64,000 nucleotides of DNA from Paracoccus methylovorus (GCF_016919705.1 NZ_CP070368.1:558001-622000), one strand, 5' to 3'. Shown: positions 47,251 to 56,321, counted from the first letter of the stretch. The notes: a model not told the origin generated them from the letters alone. A program made the numbers and translations.

Positions 47251-48627
47251 TTACAGCGCCGCCAGCACCCGCGCCCATGACCGGATGCCCTTGTGAAAGC
47301 TGGTCAGGCTGTATTTCTCGTTCGGGCTGTGGATGCGGTCGTCGGTAAGGCCAAAGCCAGCCATCACGACATCCACCCCCAGCATTTCCTTGATCATGGT
47401 GGTTACGGGGATCGAGCCGCCGCCGCCTACAAAGGCTGCCTCCTTGCCCCATTCGTCGCTGAGCGCCTGCTGCGTTTTCTGGAAAACCGGGACCGAGACA
47501 TCGAAGGCGACGGCGCGGCCCGAGCCGAATTCGGTGAATTCGACCCGGCAATCGGCGGGAATGCGGGCCCTGACGAATTCGCGGAATGCGGCGCGGATCT
47601 TGTGCGGATCCTGATCAAAGACCAGACGGAAACTGATCTTGGCCGAGGCGACCGCCGGGATTACGGTCTTGAACCCGTCACCGGTATAGCCGCCGGTCAT
47701 GCCGTTCACCTCGCAGGTCGGACGCGACCAGGTCTGTTCCAGCACCGAGCGGCCCTTTTCACCAGCGGGGACCGACAGGCCGACCTCGCCAAGGAACTCG
47801 GATTCTGAAAAGCCGAGCTGAGCCCAGCTGTCGCGCAACGATTGCGGCAGGTCAGGCACGCCGTCATAAAAGCCCGGAAGGGTGATGCGGCCGTCGGCAT
47901 CGCGCAAATCTGCGAGGACGCGGGCAAGGATGTGGTTCGGGTTGGCCGCAGCCGAGCCGTAAAAGCCTGAATGCAGGTCGCGGTCACTGGCGTGGATGTG
48001 AATTTCCTCGGCACAAAGGCCACGCAGGCTGGTGGTGATTGCGGGTGTCTGTTTGTCCCACATGTTGGTGTCGCAGATCATGGCGACATCGGCTTGCAGC
48101 TCATCCTTGGCTGCTTCGAGAAAGCCGGGCAGGCTGGGACCACCCGATTCCTCTTCGCCCTCCAGCAGGATTGTGATCGGCACCGGCAGTTTGCCGGTGA
48201 CGGCCTTCCAGGCGCGGCAGGCCTCGACAAAGGTCATCAACTGGCCCTTGTCATCCGAGGAGCCGCGGCCACGAATTTCCTTGCTGCCGTCGGGCAGGGT
48301 GACGATTTTGGGTTCAAAGGGATCGTCGTCCCACAATTCCAGCGGGTCGGTGGGCTGCACGTCATAATGACCGTAAAACAGCACCTTCATACCGGGCGCG
48401 TCGTGGTCCTTGGCCAGGACGATGGGATGGCCGGGGGTGTCGCGAACCTCGGACGCGAAGCCGATTGCAGCCAGGTCCTGCGCATGCCATTCGGCGCAGC
48501 GGCGCGTTTCGGCGGCATAGGCGGGATCGGTCGAGATCGACTTCATCCGCACGGTCTGGAACAGGCGGTCGAGCGCGTTTTCCAAATCGGTGTCGATATG
48601 GGCCAAGACTTTCTCGAGATCTGACAT
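47251..48627 (-). CDS. M20-family dipeptidase/peptidase
   Basis: Zinc-dependent exopeptidase of the M20 (CNDP/PepV-like) family, 458 aa. Metal-binding motifs are FYGHYDVQP, GRGSSDDKG, the catalytic Glu pair in LLEGEEESGG, ICDTNMW and the C-terminal GIHSP-like DRIHSPNEKY. The lid domain between them carries RDLHSGFYGSAAANP. ATG 48627 is chosen because ggagg lies just upstream; 12 further in-frame residues are excluded. No signal peptide, so cytoplasmic. The neighbouring permeases may feed it peptides, but there is no proof. Confidence 0.9.
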   Translation of the reverse strand: MSDLEKVLAHIDTDLENALDRLFQTVRMKSISTDPAYAAETRRCAEWHAQDLAAIGFASEVRDTPGHPIVLAKDHDAPGMKVLFYGHYDVQPTDPLELWDDDPFEPKIVTLPDGSKEIRGRGSSDDKGQLMTFVEACRAWKAVTGKLPVPITILLEGEEESGGPSLPGFLEAAKDELQADVAMICDTNMWDKQTPAITTSLRGLCAEEIHIHASDRDLHSGFYGSAAANPNHILARVLADLRDADGRITLPGFYDGVPDLPQSLRDSWAQLGFSESEFLGEVGLSVPAGEKGRSVLEQTWSRPTCEVNGMTGGYTGDGFKTVIPAVASAKISFRLVFDQDPHKIRAAFREFVRARIPADCRVEFTEFGSGRAVAFDVSVPVFQKTQQALSDEWGKEAAFVGGGGSIPVTTMIKEMLGVDVVMAGFGLTDDRIHSPNEKYSLTSFHKGIRSWARVLAAL

Positions 48628-48712
48628 CGGTAGAGCCTCCACAAGATAAAGTTGGGTTTGCAAGAGATAAGCTTAAACGTGCCGCCCAAGAGGCCGGGCG
48701 GCAACGGAGTTG

Positions 48713-50518
48713 TCAGAATGGCCAGATCAGCGGCACGAGGAATACCGCGATGATGAAGAACCAGATCAGCATCGGTAAGCCGAGTTTCCAGTAGTCACCG
48801 AACTTGTAGGCGCCCGGTTCCATCACCATCAGGTTGGTGGCGGTTGCCACGGGGGTCAGGAAGGCTCCGGCACAAGCGATGCAGACGCACATCAGCACCG
48901 GCTGGATCGAGATCCCCATCTGCTTTGCCGCCACCACCGAGATTGGGATGATGATCAGCGACGTTGCCGTATTGGAGATGACCTGCCCCAATATCGCCGA
49001 CAGGATGAACAGGCCGGCCAGCAGGGAATACGGTCCCATATCGCCCACGACATGAACAAGCCCGTCGGCCAGAAGCTTTGCCGCTCCCGTCACCTCCATC
49101 GCCGTCGACAGCGGCATGAGCGCCGCGACCAGAATGACCGTCGTCCAGCCGACCGAGCGATAGACCTGCTCGACGCTCAGCACGCCCGCCGTCACGATGA
49201 TCCCCGCTGCCAGCAGGCCGGCAACGGCCGGCGGCACCAGCCCGGTCGCCAGCAGCAAGACCATCAGCGCAAGGGCCATCAGCACGGTTTTCGACCCCGC
49301 CCCCATCGGCACCGCCTGACGGCGCACCACATCGGGGGTATTGACGACCAGAACCTCGTGCTGCTCAAGCCTCGTGTCCAGCGCCCCCCAGGTGCCTTGC
49401 AACAGCAGCGTATCCCCCGCCGCCAGCGTCACGCTGCGGCGCAGATCCTCGCCCTGACGCTGAATCGCCAGCACGATCAGATCGCCGCTTTCGGTGACCA
49501 TGCCCGGAAAAAACCGTGCCCCGATCAGCGGCGAGCGCGGCGGGATCAGCACCTCGGCAAGGCCCGACTCGCCGTTGAACAGCGTATCGGAGAGATCGCC
49601 GATCAGAGTATCTTCGCGAACGGCAAGATCCAGTCGCCCGACCAATTCGGCAGCCTGATCGGCGGGGCCGCGAATAACCAGAATGTCGCCTTCCCCCACA
49701 GCGTCGTTGCGGGCCGGCTGGCCCTTTGCGTTCTTCACCGTGATAAGAACAAGATCGGGTAGCCCGTCCAGGTCGATCGCCGCGCGCGGCTGCCCGATAA
49801 CCCGAGAGCCGGCACGCACTCGCAGTTGGTGCACATCGCTGGACAGGTAATATTGCTCGAACAGGGTGCAGGCATGGCGGCTTAGGTCGGGGGGCAGGGA
49901 TCGTGTCATGCGCTTGGGCAGAAGCTTTTGGCCGAACAGCACGGCAATGGCTACACTGCCGATCACCAGCGGTACGCCGACCAGCCCAAATTCGAAATAG
50001 CCGAAGCCGCCGCCGCCAGCCTCCTTGGAGGCTTCCGCAACCAGCACGTTTACCGGGCTGCCCGTCAGCATCAACTGCGAGCCGGCATGTGCACCAAAGA
50101 CCAACGGCATCAGCAGTTGCGACGGCGCGCGCCCCAGACGGATCGCTATCACCACAACCACCGGAAGCAGCGCGGCCACAGCGCCATTGACGCTGATCAG
50201 CGCCGACAGGACGCCCACGAATGCCATCATCATCACGATCAATCGTGTCCGGCTGGTGCCGGCATGGCGGATCAGAAGCTGACCTGCCCAAGCGGTGACG
50301 CCCGACAGTTCAAGCCCGGCACTGACCACGAAAAGCGCGGCGATGAAAATGACAGCCGGATCGCCGAATCCCGCCAGTGCCTCTTGTACCGTCAGAATGC
50401 CGCTGGCCCAAAGTGCAAGCGCCGCGCCGACGCAGACAACGATAACCGGAAGCCTGTCCCAGATGAAAAGCACGACGATTGCCGCAACAATCGCAAAAAC
50501 GATCCAGATATCTGTCAA
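48713..50518 (-). CDS. SLC13-type permease with TrkA-C domains
   Basis: Inner-membrane divalent-anion/sodium-symporter-like protein of about 601 aa. Two permease halves (GILTVQEALAGFGDPAVIFI and VISNTATSLIIIPIS among the conserved helices) flank a cytoplasmic insert with two TrkA-C domains (about residues 205-380), which usually bind nucleotides or ions. The start is probably TTG 50518 behind a gggga site; the frame continues to TTG 50536. Related proteins carry sulfate, citrate or other dicarboxylates; the substrate here is unknown. Confidence 0.85.
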   Translation of the reverse strand: MTDIWIVFAIVAAIVVLFIWDRLPVIVVCVGAALALWASGILTVQEALAGFGDPAVIFIAALFVVSAGLELSGVTAWAGQLLIRHAGTSRTRLIVMMMAFVGVLSALISVNGAVAALLPVVVVIAIRLGRAPSQLLMPLVFGAHAGSQLMLTGSPVNVLVAEASKEAGGGGFGYFEFGLVGVPLVIGSVAIAVLFGQKLLPKRMTRSLPPDLSRHACTLFEQYYLSSDVHQLRVRAGSRVIGQPRAAIDLDGLPDLVLITVKNAKGQPARNDAVGEGDILVIRGPADQAAELVGRLDLAVREDTLIGDLSDTLFNGESGLAEVLIPPRSPLIGARFFPGMVTESGDLIVLAIQRQGEDLRRSVTLAAGDTLLLQGTWGALDTRLEQHEVLVVNTPDVVRRQAVPMGAGSKTVLMALALMVLLLATGLVPPAVAGLLAAGIIVTAGVLSVEQVYRSVGWTTVILVAALMPLSTAMEVTGAAKLLADGLVHVVGDMGPYSLLAGLFILSAILGQVISNTATSLIIIPISVVAAKQMGISIQPVLMCVCIACAGAFLTPVATATNLMVMEPGAYKFGDYWKLGLPMLIWFFIIAVFLVPLIWPF

Positions 50519-50850
50519 TGATGATCCCCGCTTCAAAGGATTGATTGATGTTGACGAATATCGTGCAAAACGGCAACACTAATTCCACAGCAATGCCAAT
50601 GCTGCCCAATCGGGAAAACATATCGTCTTGCCGAATATGGGCTCATCGACATGGGCTACCCGATGCAGGATTGGTCGGACTACTCTCTAGTTGCAGATCA
50701 GCCACTTTTGGCGGTCTGATATATGCGCCGGACTGAAATCAATGAAAAAGGCAATGCGATATCAGTGCTATTCTTGTGGAAGGAAACGGGTTTCGTCAGG
50801 GGCGCCTGACTCCTTTTGTACCGTGCATTTATCAAAAGCAGGGGGGTAAG
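50519..50850. other. Divergent promoter region without genes
   Basis: The 332 nt between the leftward SLC13-type gene and the rightward AbgT-type gene hold no supported ORF. The composition is more AT-rich than its surroundings, as expected for two divergent promoters, but I found no hexamer pair I would defend. Confidence 0.4.
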
Positions 50851-52410
50851 GTGGCGAACAAATCAGGGAAGAGTGGATCGCCCACAGATACCGAAGGAAT
50901 GTCGGGATTCCTGGGCACAATCGAACGGTTGGGAAACATGGTTCCCCACCCGGCGATTATCTTTTTTATGCTCATCGGAACCGTGATCGTTCTTTCGGTG
51001 ATCTTCGGGGCGCTTGGCACATCGGTCATTTACGAAGGCTATGATGAGACCGTCGGGGATATCGTGACCCAGACCAGCGCCGTGCGCAGTCTGCTGTCTC
51101 CTGATGGCATTCGCTTCATGGTGACCTCTCCGGTTGCGAATTTCCTGGGCTTCACCGGAGTGGGAGTGATCCTTGTCGCGATGATCGGGGTTGGGCTGGC
51201 CGAGGAATCGGGGCTGATCGCCACTCTGGTGCGCAAGCTGGTGGCGGCGGCGCCGCGTTCGATCTTTACCTTCATGATCGTCATGGTGGGCGTGTTGTCC
51301 TCGATCGCGGCCGATGCCGGTTATCTGGTGTTGGTGCCGTTGGCGGCTGCGGCCTTTCACAGCATGGGGCGGCATCCATTGGCCGGTCTGGCGGCCGGCT
51401 TCTCGGGGGTGGCGGCGGTGTTTCTGGTCAACGTCTTCATCACCCCGGTCGACGCCCTTCTGGTCGAGGTGACGAACGACTCGATCCGGACGGTCAATCC
51501 GAATGCCGAAATCACGGTGGTGGGCAATCTGTTCTTCATGATCGCCTCGTCGATCGTGATGGGCATCATCTGCACCGTGCTGACAGAACGCTTCATTGAG
51601 CCGCGCCTTGGACCCTATGACGGCGGCCTGCCGGTCGAGGCCTCCACCGGCCTTACCGAAGCCGAACAGCGCGGGCTGAAGTATGCCGGGCGGGCGCTGC
51701 TGGTCTTTGTCGTCGTACTTGGCGCATTGACGGCGCCGCCTGCGCCTTGGGGCATCCTGCGCAATCAGGAAACCGGCGGGATCATGGCCGGCTCGCCCTT
51801 TATGAGCGGCCTGATCGTGCTGATCAGCCTGCTGTTCCTGATCATCGGCTATGCCTACGGGCGTGGCGCCGGGACCATCGCCAATATGACGGCGGGGATC
51901 GGGCTGGTGGTCAAGACCTGGAGCAATCTGGCCGGAATGATTTTCCTGCTGTTCGTGATTGCGAACTTTATCGCCTTCTTCAACTTCACCAACCTTGCTA
52001 CGGTTCTTGCGGTCAATCTGGCGAACTTCCTGCAAACATTGCCGATTTCCGGAATCACCTACATCGTCCTGTTCGTCCTTGTGGTGGCAATCATCGACAT
52101 CATCCTGACCGGGGCGTTGGCGAAATGGGCGATATTGGCCCCGGTCTTTGTCCCGTTGTTCATGCGACTGGGCGGCGATCCGGATTATGTTCTGGCCGCC
52201 TATCGCGTGGGGGATAGCCCGATGAACGTGATCACGCCGCTGAACGTCTATCTGGCCGTCATGGTCGGATTTGCCCAGAAATACCAGAAGGACGCGGGGA
52301 TCGGCACGGTTGTCGCCCTTATGCTTCCCTATACGGTGACATTGTTGGTCGTGTGGACGCTGTTGCTAGTCGTTTGGTATGCGCTTGGCCTGCCGCTGGG
52401 GCCGGCCTGA
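50851..52410 (+). CDS. AbgT-family permease (p-aminobenzoyl-glutamate-type transporter)
   Basis: The 519-aa membrane protein is a full-length AbgT-family transporter. It has a short cytoplasmic N terminus, then MVPHPAIIFFMLIGTVIVLS, the GVGLAEESGLIATLVRK and SSIAADAGYLVLVPLAAAAF segments, and the LTGALAKWAILAPVFVPLFM and SPMNVITPLNVY motifs. GTG 50851 lies 5 nt after a strong ggggg site. Members move p-aminobenzoyl-glutamate or export antimetabolites; the adjacent M20 peptidase recalls AbgA/AbgB hydrolases, but it is a different M20 subgroup. Confidence 0.9.
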   Translation: MANKSGKSGSPTDTEGMSGFLGTIERLGNMVPHPAIIFFMLIGTVIVLSVIFGALGTSVIYEGYDETVGDIVTQTSAVRSLLSPDGIRFMVTSPVANFLGFTGVGVILVAMIGVGLAEESGLIATLVRKLVAAAPRSIFTFMIVMVGVLSSIAADAGYLVLVPLAAAAFHSMGRHPLAGLAAGFSGVAAVFLVNVFITPVDALLVEVTNDSIRTVNPNAEITVVGNLFFMIASSIVMGIICTVLTERFIEPRLGPYDGGLPVEASTGLTEAEQRGLKYAGRALLVFVVVLGALTAPPAPWGILRNQETGGIMAGSPFMSGLIVLISLLFLIIGYAYGRGAGTIANMTAGIGLVVKTWSNLAGMIFLLFVIANFIAFFNFTNLATVLAVNLANFLQTLPISGITYIVLFVLVVAIIDIILTGALAKWAILAPVFVPLFMRLGGDPDYVLAAYRVGDSPMNVITPLNVYLAVMVGFAQKYQKDAGIGTVVALMLPYTVTLLVVWTLLLVVWYALGLPLGPA

Positions 52411-52420
52411 AGCAAAACGT

Positions 52421-52452
52421 ATCGGGCGGACGCAAGAAACGCCCGATATTTT
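52421..52452 (+). terminator. Terminator after the AbgT-family gene
   Basis: An 8-bp stem, atcgggcg (52421-52428) / cgcccgat (52440-52447), with an 11-nt loop is followed by attttcg, 10 nt after the stop codon. Confidence 0.7.
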
Positions 52453-53150
52453 CGCTCCGCACCCGGTTCAGGCGGATTCTGTCTCTGCCTGAACCAGCTT
52501 GGTGCCCGCAATCTGGGTGGGTATCAGGAACCGCCCCCTTACCGGCCTATGCGTTGCGGAATGTTTCCTGTGGCTGGGTGCTCTTTCGAACCCTTTCCTT
52601 GATCTCGGCCTTGTCCTGGACAATCTTGCCGGCCGATGCATCTCGTTTCTCGTGATATGTAGTTGCTGGAAAGTGCGCGATCATTCTGGGAATCCCGCGG
52701 ACCGGTTTTTAAATTACGCAGCCAACTCGATCATCGAGCCGATAATTTGACGAAGGGGAAAAGCGCTCGCGAATTGTCCGGTTGCTAATCCCAATGCGGA
52801 AAATGGTGGGCTTGGTTTACCTTCAACGGAGCATGACCCAACTCGCGAACGAGATGACCCGCAACTCGATAAGCTGGGGTCAGTCTCATTGGTCCTCAAA
52901 GCCAGAAGCAACAGGTGTAGCGACAGCGATGGGGCCATCCCGGACCGCGCCACACCATCGCAATCCATTGCGATTGTGCAGATTGCTGCTGAGAACATGC
53001 CGATCACCAATGCACGGGCGGCCTATGGCTTTTCACCTTGGGCCCCTTCAAACAGCGATGGTCGCAAGGACTATGCTGCTGGCAGAGGAAAACTCCCCTC
53101 TCTTGTTTCGGGCGACCGGCAAGATGGGCGGTCATACCGGCACGCGTGCC
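52453..53150. other. Gene-free segment, possible degraded mobile-element DNA
   Basis: About 700 nt contain no ORF with believable protein character. On the minus strand near 52715-52765, the peptide FPLRQIIGSMIELA resembles the FGLPLRQ(T/V)xG segment of IS5-group transposases, but neighbouring frames do not continue the match convincingly. This is probably decayed DNA at the left edge of an island. Confidence 0.35.
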
Positions 53151-53636
53151 TCAGATTTCCCGTGAGCCAAGAAAGCGCCCGAAGGTTCGGATGGTTGGGC
53201 CGAACAGGAAAGCTTCGTAAGGCTCGGGGTCGCTGCCCGGAAAATCCATGCCGGGCGAGCCGGCAGGCATTCCGGGAACAGCCAGCCCTGTTGCGTCAGG
53301 CCGCTCTGCCAGAAGGCGGCGGATCGCAGCGGCTGGCACATGACCCTCTACCACATAGCCGCCCACCTCGGCGGTGTGGCACGATGTCAGTTCGTCCGGC
53401 ACGCCGAGCCGCTGCTTGAGACTGTCGACATCAGCCGAGTTCACGACCCTGACCGGGAACCCCGCAGCCTCGATATGCGCAATCCAGTCGCTGCAGCAGC
53501 CGCAGGACGGATCCTTGGTGACGGTCATCAGTGGCAACGCCTCGGCGTGTCCCCGACCTGCCAAGGAAACCAGCAGGGGAAATGCGCCGGCAGTCGTCAG
53601 AAGGGCGCGTCGGCTTATGGTGTGGTCGTTTCGCAT
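53151..53636 (-). CDS. DUF411 family protein, probable copper-binding
   Basis: The 161-aa protein has a twin-arginine-like export signal (SRRALLTTAGAFPLLVSLAG) and the DUF411 core: KDPSCGCCSDW (CGCC metal-binding motif), the SCHTAEVGGYVVEGHVPA segment and GLAVPGMPAGSPGM. DUF411 genes usually sit in copper- or heavy-metal-resistance clusters and the protein is thought to bind metal in the periplasm. ATG 53636 has a gagg site; the longer open frame upstream looks non-coding. It is one of the few intact genes in this eroded region. Confidence 0.88.
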   Translation of the reverse strand: MRNDHTISRRALLTTAGAFPLLVSLAGRGHAEALPLMTVTKDPSCGCCSDWIAHIEAAGFPVRVVNSADVDSLKQRLGVPDELTSCHTAEVGGYVVEGHVPAAAIRRLLAERPDATGLAVPGMPAGSPGMDFPGSDPEPYEAFLFGPTIRTFGRFLGSREI

Positions 53637-53951
53637 CGTCAAACCTCGGTGATGGGTTTCATTATCTCGCCGTGCCGATTCAGGCGCGACGCAGGGGGCT
53701 AACAGGTTCCGGCCTTCCGCGGCATGTGCCGCCTTCCTTATGCCTGCGGGAGATGGCCTGACCAGTCCGCCCATCGTCACAGTTTGCTGCGGCGAGGCTC
53801 CAAGGCGTTGCCGCCTGCGCGATGATGGCAGGGCGGAGTGGAGCAAAGGCCCGCGCCGCCGCGAAAGGATGTTCATTATCGTCTCATCAGGACGTAACGT
53901 CCTGTTCATCAAAGCCGATGGGACGTCCCAGGCCTTACCCGCGGGATGCGA
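53637..53951. other. Gene-free stretch with a 17-nt palindrome
   Basis: The 315 nt between two leftward metal-related genes hold no supported ORF. A palindrome, caggacgt-a-acgtcctg, at 53888-53904 has 8-bp perfect arms and is a candidate regulator site about 250 nt upstream of the DUF411 gene. Confidence 0.4.
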
Positions 53952-54308
53952 TCAGAGGCGACGGGATTGGGGAGGACGTTCGCTTAGGCCAGGAGCGCGG
54001 GAGGCCCGGACTGTATCAGCGGGAAGGTCATGGCTTGCGGGCACGAGGCCATCGCCTGCGTCCTCGTCCGGCACAGGAAGAAAGGCCGAAAGGCCCACGC
54101 AAAGGCGTTCACATATGCCGGCATCAGTCGAGTTGCCGTGCTGATCGCCGTCACAGGCGGGTTTACTGTTGTGCGGGCTATGCATCATCTCGGCGATATG
54201 CGCGGAGTGATCCGGCACCGCACTCATGCGTGCCGCGTGCGCTGAGGCCACCGTGGTAACCACGGTGATCGCCAGTATGGCAAGCATGGTAATGACACGT
54301 GCGAACAT
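53952..54308 (-). CDS. Small secreted Cys/His-rich protein, possibly copper-related
   Basis: The 118-aa protein has a clear Sec signal peptide (FARVITMLAILAITVVTTV, then ASAHA). The mature part is rich in Met, His and Cys: VPDHSAHIAEMMHSPH, PACDGDQHGN and ICERLCVGLS. That composition fits small periplasmic metal-handling proteins near copper-resistance genes, and the DUF411 gene lies downstream in the same direction. I cannot name a family. ATG 54308 follows a weak ribosome site; the frame extends 19 codons further. Confidence 0.6.
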   Translation of the reverse strand: MFARVITMLAILAITVVTTVASAHAARMSAVPDHSAHIAEMMHSPHNSKPACDGDQHGNSTDAGICERLCVGLSAFLPVPDEDAGDGLVPASHDLPADTVRASRAPGLSERPPQSRRL

Positions 54309-54342
54309 GCCGATAGGATAGGTATTGCGCTCGGCATTGTCT

Positions 54343-55196
54343 ATTGGGGACCGCGTGCTGGGCAAGAACGAGGATCAGCTTCGCAGGCATAAGGCACTGC
54401 GGAGGAAGGCGACGAACAACTTCATCAAAGCGGTCGGGGACAAGTCGCTGGCAGAGGTGACGACCGACGATTGGTTCACCTTCCGCGCGGCTCTGCTGGC
54501 GAAAGTCGCGGCAGGCGAGATCATGGCTGCCAGCGCGAACAAGGATTTTACTTACCTCAATGCCATGTGGAGTGCCATTGCGCAGGTCAAGCAGATCCCG
54601 CTGTCCTATTCGATGAAGGGCGTGGCACTGAAGGACGCAAAGGCCAAGAAGCACACGCGGGCTCCGTTCAGCGACGGTTGGATAAAGGAGGAGCTGCTTG
54701 CGCCTGGTGCGCTGGCGGGGCTGAATGCCGATGCTCGATATATCCTCTTGGGCATGATCAACACAGGGTATCGCCCCAGCGAAGGCGCAGGTTTGTTGCC
54801 CGAGGAAATCAAGATGGACGGCAAGGTTCCGCATATTCTGATCCAGCCCAACAAGAACCGTGCTTTGAAAACGAACATTCGGAACGGTATATCCCGCACG
54901 CCGGGATCAGCCTGGAAGCCTTCAAGAACATGAAAAATGGCTTTCCGCGCTATGCCGCGAACAGCGCGTCACTGAGTGCCACGGTCAACAAGTTCCTGAC
55001 CGAGAACAAGCTGCTCGAAACCCCACGACACTCACTCTATGGGCTGCGCCACTCTTTTGAGGATCGGATGCTCATGGGGGGAGTGGACGAGCGGATTCGG
55101 CGCGATCTGATGGGTCACGGGCTCAAGCGCGAGAAATACGGCAAGGGCGGCGACATGGAGTTTGTCCACGGCCTGATGCTGCCGCTGGCGCTATAG
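54343..55196 (+). pseudogene. Tyrosine recombinase (phage-type integrase), truncated and frameshifted
   Basis: The reading frame resembles site-specific integrases. Core-binding helices (ATNNFIKAVGDKSLAEVTTD and following) come first, then the catalytic domain with the first Arg in MINTGYRPSEGAGL, the HxLR-type YGLRHSFEDRM and the C-terminal GHGLKREKYGKGG. The N-terminal 100-150 residues expected of the family are missing: homology begins just past the divergent secreted-protein start. A one-base deletion near 54871-54876 shifts the frame within LKTN...HSERYIPHAGIS. Both lesions make an active enzyme unlikely. It probably once moved the island beside tRNA-Ser. Confidence 0.8.
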
Positions 55197-55334
55197 GCCG
55201 CGCCGGGCCGAGATTGTTGCGGTCAGGTTAATGATTCCGGCGATGCTGGCCGCCTTGGCTGTGTTGTGCTGTTCTCGGCCCATCAGGATCTTCTTCTCGA
55301 TCTCGTCAGCATCGCCGCCGGCTGGCGGGGCAAT
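55191..55334 (-). CDS. Small hypothetical protein overlapping the integrase 3' end
   Basis: This 47-codon minus-strand frame reads like a real protein, with DADEIEKKILMGREQHNTAK and then AASIAGIINLTATISARRGL: one amphipathic helix and one hydrophobic stretch. A strong ggaagga lies 8-9 nt before an ATT codon at 55334, a rare but genuine bacterial initiator, or a decayed ATG. It ends convergently with, and overlaps, the integrase stop. No family recognised. It may be a leftover accessory gene of the element. Confidence 0.35.
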   Translation of the reverse strand: MAPPAGGDADEIEKKILMGREQHNTAKAASIAGIINLTATISARRGL

Positions 55335-55551
55335 GAGGAACTTCCTTCCTATGGTATGGATCCCAGAAACTTAAAAAACAAAAGTACCCAGCAAACAATT
55401 ATTGACAAATTACACAAAATAAGCACGCAAAATCACATTAAGTTCACGGCGCATGCATATGTCAATGAGCGTGATCTCCCGAGACCCTAGGGTCAGGACC
55501 CATTGATTTCAGCCGCGCGGCATGATTCAGGCTCCGCAAGGAGACTGGATC

Positions 55552-55911
55552 ATGAGCAACCTTTTCTGGCTGACGGATGCGCAGATGGCCCGCCTTCAGC
55601 CGTTTTTCCCGAAGAGCCACGGCAAGCCGCGCGTCGATGACCGGCGTGTTCTCAGCGGCATTATCTTCATCAATCGCAATGGCTTGCGGTGGTGCGATGC
55701 GCCCAAGGAGTATGGTCCACCGAAGACCCTCTATAATCGTTGGAAGCGCTGGGGCGAGAAAGGCGTCTTCGCCCGGATGATGGAAGGCCTGGCCTCCGAG
55801 GCGGCCGTTCCGAAGACGGTGATGATAGACGCGACCTATCTGAAGGCGCATCGCACGGCCTCCAGCCTGCGGGCGAAAAAAGGGGGCCCGGCGACCAGAG
55901 GGGCCGCCTGA
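55552..55911 (+). CDS. IS5-family transposase, OrfA
   Basis: N-terminal part of the DDE transposase, 119 aa, beginning MSNLFWLTDAQMARLQPFFP, with the helix-turn-helix-containing DUF4096-type domain (GIIFINRNGLRWCDAPKEYG) and the first catalytic Asp in VMIDATYLKAHRTA. The run A6G5 at 55876-55886 lies 25 nt before its stop and allows a -1 shift into OrfB, giving a fusion of about 256 aa. Confidence 0.9.
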   Translation: MSNLFWLTDAQMARLQPFFPKSHGKPRVDDRRVLSGIIFINRNGLRWCDAPKEYGPPKTLYNRWKRWGEKGVFARMMEGLASEAAVPKTVMIDATYLKAHRTASSLRAKKGGPATRGAA

Positions 55912-56321
55912 TCGGCCGCACCAAAGGCGGCATGAACACCAAACTGCACGCCGTCACCGACGCTGATGGGCGGCCGATCCGGTTCTTCATGACTGCAGGT
56001 CAGGTGAGCGACTACAGCGGTGCTGCGGCCCTGTTGGGCAGCTTGCCGGCGGCAGAATGGCTGCTGGGCGACCGTGGCTATGATGCCGATTGGTTCAGAG
56101 ATGCGTTGAAAGACAAGGGGATTAAGCCCTGCATACCGGGACGGAAGTCCCGTGGAAAACCCGTCAAGTATGACAAGCGCCGCTACAAACGCCGCAACCG
56201 GATCGAGATCATGTTCGGGCGGCTGAAGGACTGGCGACGGGTCGCAACCCGTTACGACAGATGCCCGAAGGTCTTCCTCTCAGCCATCGCCCTCGCCGCA
56301 ACCGTCATGTTCTGGCTATGA
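55875..56321 (+). CDS. IS5-family transposase, OrfB (made by -1 frameshift)
   Basis: C-terminal part of the DDE transposase, reached from OrfA by slippage on the A run at 55876-55881. It carries RTKGGMNTKLHAVTDADGRP, the second catalytic Asp in LLGDRGYDADWF and the catalytic Glu in RNRIEIMFGRLKDWRR. It has no good independent start near the junction, so expression as a fusion is more likely than as a separate protein. Confidence 0.88.
   Translation, partial: EKRGPGDQRGRLIGRTKGGMNTKLHAVTDADGRPIRFFMTAGQVSDYSGAAALLGSLPAAEWLLGDRGYDADWFRDALKDKGIKPCIPGRKSRGKPVKYDKRRYKRRNRIEIMFGRLKDWRRVATRYDRCPKVFLSAIALAATVMFWL

Noticed and set aside
52782..53165. Open frames of 98-176 codons across 52700-53420 on both strands
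   Set aside because: They overlap one another in several frames, lack ribosome sites, and have Arg/Pro/Ser-rich text without domains; treated as non-coding or decayed DNA.
54178..54834. A 218-codon minus-strand frame across the integrase
   Set aside because: It is antisense to clear integrase coding sequence and has no recognisable features.
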